DNA of 64,000 nt from an uncultured Raoultella sp. (GTDB lineage Bacteria; Pseudomonadota; Gammaproteobacteria; Enterobacterales; Enterobacteriaceae), in assembly GCA_900759445.1 (NCBI GenBank), contig CAAEVH010000004.1:235798-299797 (forward strand). Reading direction: 5' to 3'. Numbering within the stretch: position 1 is the first letter of the stretch; each line of letters opens with the position of its first letter. Shown one piece after another: positions 58,089 to 64,000 of this stretch. The position numbers were made by a program, and so were the translations under genes. The notes beneath the pieces were generated by a model that was given only the letters and a program-made list of their open reading frames with translations, searched no databases and was not told the origin of the DNA.

Positions 58089-58090
58089 TC

Positions 58091-58741
58091 ATGGATGCTA
58101 AACAACGTATTGCGCGCCGGGTGGCGCAAGAACTTCGCGATGGCGATATCGTCAACTTAGGTATCGGCCTGCCAACGATGGTAGCCAACTACTTACCTGC
58201 TGATATTCACATTACGCTGCAATCTGAGAACGGCTTTCTGGGGCTGGGCCCAGTCACCACCGCCCATCCTGACCTGGTGAACGCGGGCGGCCAACCGTGC
58301 GGTATTTTGCCGGGCGCGGCGATGTTTGATAGCGCCATGTCGTTCGCGTTGATTCGCGGCGGTCATGTTGATGCCTGTGTGCTTGGCGGGTTGCAGGTCG
58401 ATGAGCAGGCAAACCTCGCCAACTGGGTGGTTCCCGGCAAGATGGTGCCCGGCATGGGTGGCGCAATGGATCTGGTGACCGGTGCGCGTAAAGTCATTAT
58501 CGCCATGGAGCATTGCGCAAAAGACGGCTCCGCAAAAATCCTGCGTCAATGCACCATGCCGCTCACTGCACAGCATGCTGTGCATATGCTGGTCACCGAG
58601 CTGGCTGTATTCCGCTTTATAGATGGCAAGATGTGGCTGACTGAAATCGTCGAAGGATGCGACATCGCCACGCTATGTGAAAAAACCGAAGCACAGTTTG
58701 AAATTGCCGACGATCTGCGCATCCTGCGAGGTGACGCATGA
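58091..58741 (+). CDS. atoA: acetate CoA-transferase beta subunit AtoA
   Basis: Partner of AtoD in the heterotetrameric CoA-transferase. It has 216 residues. The catalytic Glu that forms the covalent CoA thioester intermediate lies in QSENGFLGLGP, the beta-subunit signature, and NLGIGLPT precedes it. It starts two bases after atoD and overlaps atoE by four bases, indicating coupled translation of the operon. Confidence 0.96.
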   Translation: MDAKQRIARRVAQELRDGDIVNLGIGLPTMVANYLPADIHITLQSENGFLGLGPVTTAHPDLVNAGGQPCGILPGAAMFDSAMSFALIRGGHVDACVLGGLQVDEQANLANWVVPGKMVPGMGGAMDLVTGARKVIIAMEHCAKDGSAKILRQCTMPLTAQHAVHMLVTELAVFRFIDGKMWLTEIVEGCDIATLCEKTEAQFEIADDLRILRGDA

Positions 58742-60060
58742 TTGGCCGCATCGCTCGCTTTATGACACGGGTAGTCAGCCGCTGGCTGCCCGACCCGCTG
58801 ATTTTCGCCATGTTATTAACGTTGCTGACCTTTGGCATCGCGCTGTGGTTAACGCCGCAGACCCCCATCAGCATGGTGAAATTCTGGGGTGACGGTTTCT
58901 GGAACCTGCTGGCGTTTGGTATGCAGATGGCGCTGATCATCGTAACCGGCCATGCGTTAGCCAGTTCCGGGCCGGTGAAAAGCCTGCTGCGTACGGCGGC
59001 ATCCGCCGCCAAAACCCCCGCTCAGGGCGTCATGCTGGTGACTTTTTTTGGTTCAGTTGCCTGCGTTATTAACTGGGGATTTGGTCTGGTGGTCGGGGCG
59101 ATGTTCGCCCGCGAAGTTGCTCGTCGGGTACCGGGTTCCGATTATCCGTTACTGATTGCCTGCGCCTACATCGGGTTCCTGACCTGGGGCGGCGGCTTCT
59201 CCGGCTCAATGCCTTTGCTGGCGGCAACGCCTGGCAACCCGGTCGAGCACGTAGCGGGCCTCATTCCTGTCGCGGATACCCTGTTCACCGGCTTCAATAT
59301 TTTCATCACGCTCGGCCTGATTGTGGTGATGCCGTTTATCACCCGGATGATGACGCCAAAACCTTCAGATGTGGTGAGCATCGATCCGAAACTTTTATTG
59401 GAAGAAGCTGATTTTCAAAAGAAACTGCCGCCGGATGCGCCGCCATCTGAAAAACTGGAAGAGAGCCGCATTCTGGCGCTGATCATCGGTGCATTAGGGA
59501 TTGCCTATCTGGGTATCTACTTTGCCGAGAAAGGTTTCAACATCACCATCAATACCGTCAACCTGATGTTTATGATTGCCGGTCTGCTGCTGCACAAAAC
59601 GCCGATGGCCTATATGCGCGCCGTCAGTGCTGCGGCACGCAGCACCGCCGGGATTCTGGTGCAATTCCCCTTCTATGCCGGCATTCAGTTGATGATGGAG
59701 CACTCCGGCCTCGGTGGGCTCATTACTGAATTTTTCATCAACGTTGCCAACAAAGATACCTTCCCACTGATGACTTTCTTCAGTTCAGCCCTGATTAACT
59801 TTGCCGTGCCATCCGGCGGTGGCCATTGGGTTATTCAGGGACCGTTCGTCATGCCTGCCGCTCAGGCGCTGGGTGCCGATCTTGGCAAATCAGTCATGGC
59901 CATCGCCTACGGTGAGCAGTGGATGAACATGGCACAACCGTTCTGGGCGCTACCTGCTCTGGCCATCGCCGGTCTCGGAGTACGCGACATTATGGGCTAC
60001 TGCATCACCGCCCTGCTCTTCTCCGGCGTCATTTTTGTTATTGGATTGACCTTGTTCTGA
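58738..60060 (+). CDS. atoE: short-chain fatty acid transporter AtoE
   Basis: Inner-membrane transporter for short-chain fatty acids such as butyrate and acetoacetate, of the AtoE/SCFA permease family. It has 440 residues and about ten to twelve hydrophobic helices. NWGFGLVVGAMFAREVARR and NFAVPSGGGHWVIQGPF are conserved family segments. The start overlaps the atoA stop (GCATGA), and atoB follows after 30 bases. Confidence 0.95.
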   Translation: MIGRIARFMTRVVSRWLPDPLIFAMLLTLLTFGIALWLTPQTPISMVKFWGDGFWNLLAFGMQMALIIVTGHALASSGPVKSLLRTAASAAKTPAQGVMLVTFFGSVACVINWGFGLVVGAMFAREVARRVPGSDYPLLIACAYIGFLTWGGGFSGSMPLLAATPGNPVEHVAGLIPVADTLFTGFNIFITLGLIVVMPFITRMMTPKPSDVVSIDPKLLLEEADFQKKLPPDAPPSEKLEESRILALIIGALGIAYLGIYFAEKGFNITINTVNLMFMIAGLLLHKTPMAYMRAVSAAARSTAGILVQFPFYAGIQLMMEHSGLGGLITEFFINVANKDTFPLMTFFSSALINFAVPSGGGHWVIQGPFVMPAAQALGADLGKSVMAIAYGEQWMNMAQPFWALPALAIAGLGVRDIMGYCITALLFSGVIFVIGLTLF

Positions 60061-60090
60061 CGGCAACAACTTAATTAAAGGAACTGAAAA

Positions 60091-61275
60091 ATGAAAAACT
60101 GTGTCATCGTCAGCGCGGCACGTACCGCAATCGGCAGTTTTAACGGCGCACTGGCAACTACGGGTGCCGTCGAGCTTGGATCAACCGTCATTAGAGCCGC
60201 TCTTGAACGTGCGCACCTTGACCCACAGCGCGTGGACGAGGTGATTATGGGCAACGTGCTGCAGTCAGGACTCGGGCAAAACCCAGCGCGTCAGGCATTA
60301 TTAAAAAGCGGCCTGTCCGACACCGTTTGCGGCTTTACCGTCAACAAAGTGTGCGGCTCTGGCCTGAAAAGCGTGGCGCTTGCCGCCCTCGCTATCAAGG
60401 CCGGACAAGCCCAGGCGATCGTCGCGGGTGGGATGGAAAACATGAGCCTGGCCCCCTACCTGTTAGACGCAAAAGCCCGCTGGGGCTATCGCCTCGGTGA
60501 CGGGCAATTGTCCGACGTGATTCTGCGCGACGGCCTGATCTGCGCCGAGCATGGTTACCACATGGGGATCACTGCAGAAAATGTTGCCAAAGAGTATGGC
60601 ATCAGCCGCGAAATGCAGGATGAACTGGCTCTGCAGTCACAGCGTAAAGCCGTTGCCGCAATCGAGTCTGGCGCATTTGAGGCTGAAATCGTGCCCGTCA
60701 GAGTGTCATCACGGAAGAAAACCATCATCTTTGAGCGTGACGAATTCCCCAAAGCTGACTCGACGGCAGCAGGCCTCGCCGCATTGCGTCCAGCCTTTGA
60801 TAAAGCAGGAACCGTCACCGCAGGTAACGCCTCGGGGATCAACGACGGTGCAGCGGCATTAGTGATAATGGAAGAGTCCGCAGCACTGGAGGCTGGGCTG
60901 AAGCCATTGGCGCGGATCAAAGCCTGGGCCAGTGGCGGCGTAGCTCCGGCTATGATGGGGATGGGGCCGGTTCCCGCCACGCTGAAGGCACTGCAACTGA
61001 GCGGCTTACAGCTTTCTGATATCGATCTGATCGAAGCCAACGAGGCATTTGCTGCTCAGTTTCTTGCCGTCGGTAAAACGCTGGGATTTGATCCGCAAAA
61101 GGTTAACGTCAACGGTGGGGCAATTGCGTTGGGACACCCTATTGGCGCGAGCGGCGCGCGAATACTGGTGACGCTGCTGCATGCGCTACAGGCACGGGAT
61201 CAAACGCTTGGACTGGCCACGCTGTGCATCGGCGGCGGTCAGGGCATTGCGATGATAGTGGAGCGAATGAATTAA
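60091..61275 (+). CDS. atoB: acetyl-CoA acetyltransferase (thiolase) AtoB
   Basis: Type II thiolase that cleaves acetoacetyl-CoA into two acetyl-CoA, the last step of acetoacetate use. It has 394 residues. Nucleophile Cys88 lies in [11 protein letters not shown]. The other catalytic residues are in the conserved motifs [14 protein letters not shown] (His) and [10 protein letters not shown] (Cys). A ribosome site AAAGGA lies upstream of the ATG. It is last in atoDAEB and ends at a shared terminator facing gyrA. Confidence 0.97.
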   Translation: MKNCVIVSAARTAIGSFNGALATTGAVELGSTVIRAALERAHLDPQRVDEVIMGNVLQSGLGQNPARQALLKSGLSDTVCGFTVNKVCGSGLKSVALAALAIKAGQAQAIVAGGMENMSLAPYLLDAKARWGYRLGDGQLSDVILRDGLICAEHGYHMGITAENVAKEYGISREMQDELALQSQRKAVAAIESGAFEAEIVPVRVSSRKKTIIFERDEFPKADSTAAGLAALRPAFDKAGTVTAGNASGINDGAAALVIMEESAALEAGLKPLARIKAWASGGVAPAMMGMGPVPATLKALQLSGLQLSDIDLIEANEAFAAQFLAVGKTLGFDPQKVNVNGGAIALGHPIGASGARILVTLLHALQARDQTLGLATLCIGGGQGIAMIVERMN

Positions 61276-61306
61276 AAAAAAGGGCCGGATATTTCCGGCC
61301 CTTTTT
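61276..61306. terminator. bidirectional terminator between atoB and gyrA
   Basis: AAAAGGGCCGG-ATATTT-CCGGCCCTTTTT forms a strong hairpin with A-run and T-run on opposite sides. It can stop transcription from both atoB and gyrA. Confidence 0.93.
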
Positions 61307-61318
61307 ATCACGTCTTAA

Positions 61319-63955
61319 TTACTCTTCAGCGTCGTCCGCTGCATCGTCATCGCTTTCCGCTTCAGGCGCGATATCCTCGTCCCCTTCAGCAGCGCTACCG
61401 TCGATGGAGTCGAGCTCTTCATCATCAACCGGTTCAGCAACGCGTTGCAGACCCACAACGTTTTCATCTTCCGCAGTACGGATGAGGATAACGCCCTGGG
61501 TGTTACGCCCTACCACGCTGATTTCCGACACGCGAATACGCACCAGCGTACCTGCATCGGTGATCATCATGATCTGGTCGGTATCTTCAACCTGCACTGC
61601 GCCGACAACGGAACCGTTGCGCTCGGTGACTTTGATGGAGATAACGCCCTGGGTCGCACGAGACTTGGTCGGATACTCTTCCGCCGCCGTACGTTTACCA
61701 TAACCGTTCTGGGTCACGGTCAGAATGGCACCTTCACCGCGCGGAACGATCAGCGATACCACGCTGTCGCTTTCCGCCAGTTTGATACCGCGTACGCCGG
61801 TCGCGGTACGTCCCATCGGACGAACAGCCCCCTCTTTGAAGCGCACCACTTTACCGGCAGCAGAGAACAGCATAACTTCGTCACTACCAGACGTCAGGTC
61901 AACGCCAATCAGCTCATCGCCTTCGTTCAGGTTAACCGCAATGATACCGGCTGAACGCGGACGGCTGAACTCGGTCAGCGCTGTTTTCTTCACGGTACCG
62001 CTGGCGGTTGCCATGAAGACGTTGACGCCTTCTTCGTACTCACGTACTGGCAGAATTGCGGTGATACGTTCGTTCGCTTCCAGCGGCAGCAGGTTGACGA
62101 TTGGACGTCCACGCGCACCACGGCTGGCTTCTGGCAACTGATAAACCTTCATCCAGTACAAACGACCACGGCTGGAGAAGCAGAGGATCGTGTCGTGGGT
62201 GTTGGCCACCAGCAGGCGGTCGATAAAGTCTTCTTCTTTAATACGTGCTGCAGATTTGCCTTTACCGCCACGACGCTGCGCTTCGTAATCGGTTAACGGC
62301 TGATATTTCACGTAGCCTTGATGAGACAAGGTCACGACAACATCTTCCTGGCTAATCAGATCTTCGATGTTGATGTCAGCGCTGTTCGCGGTGATTTCGG
62401 TCCGACGTGCGTCGCCGAACTGTTCACGAATCAGCTCCATCTCTTCACGGATGACTTCCATCAGACGATCGGCGCTGCCCAGAATGTGCAGCAGTTCAGC
62501 GATCTGCTCCAGCAGCTCTTTGTATTCGTCGAGCAGTTTTTCGTGCTCAAGGCCGGTCAGTTTCTGCAAACGCAGATCCAGAATGGCCTGGGCCTGCTGT
62601 TCAGTCAGGTAGTACTGACCGTCACGCACGCCAAATTCCGGTTCCAGCCATTCAGGACGCGCGGCATCATCGCCGGCACGTTCCAACATGGCAGAAACGT
62701 TACCCAGCTCCCACGAACGCGCGACCAGCGCTGCTTTCGCTTCTGCCGGGGTTGGCGCACGGCGGATCAGTTCGATGATCGGATCGATGTTCGCCAGCGC
62801 AATCGCCAGCGCTTCAAGGATGTGCGCACGGTCGCGGGCTTTACGCAGTTCAAAGATAGTACGGCGGGTTACGACTTCACGGCGGTGACGTACAAACGCA
62901 GCAATAATATCTTTCAGGTTCATGATTTTCGGCTGTCCATGGTGCAACGCAACCATGTTGATACCGAAAGAAACCTGCAGTTGGGTCTGGGAGTAGAGGT
63001 TGTTCAGAACCACTTCCCCGACCGCGTCGCGTTTCACTTCAATCACGATGCGCATACCGTCTTTGTCAGACTCGTCACGCAGCGCGCTGATACCTTCAAC
63101 GCGTTTGTCTTTTACCAGCTCGGCGATTTTCTCGATCAGGCGCGCTTTGTTCACCTGATACGGAATTTCATGGACGATGATGGTTTCACGGCCAGTTTTG
63201 GCATCCGCTTCGACTTCAGCGCGCGCGCGAATGTACACCTTGCCACGGCCGGTACGGTAGGCTTCTTCAATACCACGACGACCGTTGATGATCGCGGCGG
63301 TCGGGAAGTCCGGACCCGGAATATGTTCCATCAGCCCTTCAATGCTGATGTCTTCATCGTCAATGTATGCCAGGCAGCCGTTGATCACTTCCGTCAGGTT
63401 GTGCGGCGGAATGTTGGTCGCCATACCTACCGCGATACCGGACGAGCCGTTCACCAGCAGGTTAGGAATTTTGGTTGGCATGACGTCAGGAATTTGTTCG
63501 GTGCCGTCGTAGTTATCGACGAAATCCACCGTTTCTTTTTCCAGGTCAGCCATCAGCTCATGGGCGATTTTCGACATACGGATTTCCGTATAACGCATCG
63601 CCGCTGCGGAGTCGCCATCGACAGAACCAAAGTTACCCTGACCATCTACCAGCATGTAACGCAAGGAGAATGGCTGCGCCATACGAACAATGGTGTCGTA
63701 AACGGCGGTATCACCATGAGGGTGGTATTTACCGATTACGTCACCAACGACACGGGCAGATTTTTTATAGGCTTTATTCCAGTCGTTGCCCAATACGTTC
63801 ATGGCGTAAAGTACGCGACGGTGAACCGGCTTCAGGCCATCTCGGACGTCCGGCAGCGCACGGCCAACAATGACCGACATCGCATAATCCAGATAGGAGC
63901 TCTTCAGCTCTTCCTCAATGTTGACCGGTGTAATTTCTCTCGCAAGGTCGCTCAT
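61319..63955 (-). CDS. gyrA: DNA gyrase subunit A
   Basis: Breakage-reunion subunit of the type II topoisomerase that supercoils DNA. It has 878 residues (E. coli 875). The catalytic Tyr122 lies in AAMRYTEIR. The quinolone-contact region is [17 protein letters not shown], with Thr at 83 (ACC, 63707-63709) and Asp at 87. The GyrA-box QRRGGKGK is visible near 560, followed by the beta-pinwheel C-terminal domain and an acidic tail rich in Asp and Glu. Its promoter begins at the window edge. Confidence 0.97.
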   Translation of the reverse strand: MSDLAREITPVNIEEELKSSYLDYAMSVIVGRALPDVRDGLKPVHRRVLYAMNVLGNDWNKAYKKSARVVGDVIGKYHPHGDTAVYDTIVRMAQPFSLRYMLVDGQGNFGSVDGDSAAAMRYTEIRMSKIAHELMADLEKETVDFVDNYDGTEQIPDVMPTKIPNLLVNGSSGIAVGMATNIPPHNLTEVINGCLAYIDDEDISIEGLMEHIPGPDFPTAAIINGRRGIEEAYRTGRGKVYIRARAEVEADAKTGRETIIVHEIPYQVNKARLIEKIAELVKDKRVEGISALRDESDKDGMRIVIEVKRDAVGEVVLNNLYSQTQLQVSFGINMVALHHGQPKIMNLKDIIAAFVRHRREVVTRRTIFELRKARDRAHILEALAIALANIDPIIELIRRAPTPAEAKAALVARSWELGNVSAMLERAGDDAARPEWLEPEFGVRDGQYYLTEQQAQAILDLRLQKLTGLEHEKLLDEYKELLEQIAELLHILGSADRLMEVIREEMELIREQFGDARRTEITANSADINIEDLISQEDVVVTLSHQGYVKYQPLTDYEAQRRGGKGKSAARIKEEDFIDRLLVANTHDTILCFSSRGRLYWMKVYQLPEASRGARGRPIVNLLPLEANERITAILPVREYEEGVNVFMATASGTVKKTALTEFSRPRSAGIIAVNLNEGDELIGVDLTSGSDEVMLFSAAGKVVRFKEGAVRPMGRTATGVRGIKLAESDSVVSLIVPRGEGAILTVTQNGYGKRTAAEEYPTKSRATQGVISIKVTERNGSVVGAVQVEDTDQIMMITDAGTLVRIRVSEISVVGRNTQGVILIRTAEDENVVGLQRVAEPVDDEELDSIDGSAAEGDEDIAPEAESDDDAADDAEE

Positions 63956-64000
63956 CTAACCGCTATCCCTCTACTGTATCCCGGATTCAAAGGTCGCAAA

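Overview
This window is a stretch of enterobacterial core chromosome. Gene content and order follow the Escherichia coli segment from yeiQ to gyrA almost gene for gene. I place it in the Citrobacter freundii group rather than E. coli or Salmonella. The reasons are near-identical core proteins, a GyrA with Thr at position 83 (the natural residue described for C. freundii, where E. coli has Ser), an intact ato operon, a uxuA gene beside yeiQ, and a SulP/MgtE transporter pair between mqo and yojI that I do not know from E. coli K-12. The genus call is an inference. Every gene looks intact except the first, which is cut by the window edge. I see no prophage, insertion sequence, integron or CRISPR array.

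Layout. 1-801: end of a MocR-type regulator. 847-3706: divergent uxuA and yeiQ (hexuronate/mannonate metabolism) around a UxuR/ExuR-like operator. 3826-8277: yeiR (metal GTPase), lpxT (lipid A phosphorylation), mepS (murein hydrolase), pdeN (c-di-GMP phosphodiesterase). 8377-13902: yejABEF peptide/microcin C ABC importer. 13906-18408: yejG, bcr, rsuA, radD. 18533-22251: rplY, yejK, yejL, yejM and a tRNA-Pro(GGG). 22459-35351: narP, then fifteen minus-strand genes, napFDAGHBC-ccmABCDEFGH, which build the periplasmic nitrate reductase and mature its c-type cytochromes. Their control region carries well-placed NarP, FNR and ModE sites. 35753-37971: eco and mqo. 38250-40896: the SulP/MgtE pair. 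41002-45567: yojI, alkB, ada, apbE. 45683-53840: ompC, the antisense RNA micF, and the Rcs phosphorelay genes rcsD, rcsB and rcsC. 54009-61275: atoSC and the sigma-54-dependent atoDAEB operon for acetoacetate and short-chain fatty acids. 61319-63955: gyrA.

Much of the window concerns the cell envelope and respiration. OmpC/MicF, Rcs, LpxT, YejM, MepS and YojI act on outer membrane, lipopolysaccharide, murein or efflux. NarP, Nap, Ccm and Mqo serve respiratory electron flow. I did not find a convincing new multi-gene system. The points most worth a second look are the SulP/MgtE pair with its overlapping 3' ends and repeat-bearing mgtE leader, an orphan perfect FNR palindrome between bcr and yejG, the shared uxuA/yeiQ operator, loss of the reported second phosphorylation residue in AtoC, and heptamer repeats upstream of narP.
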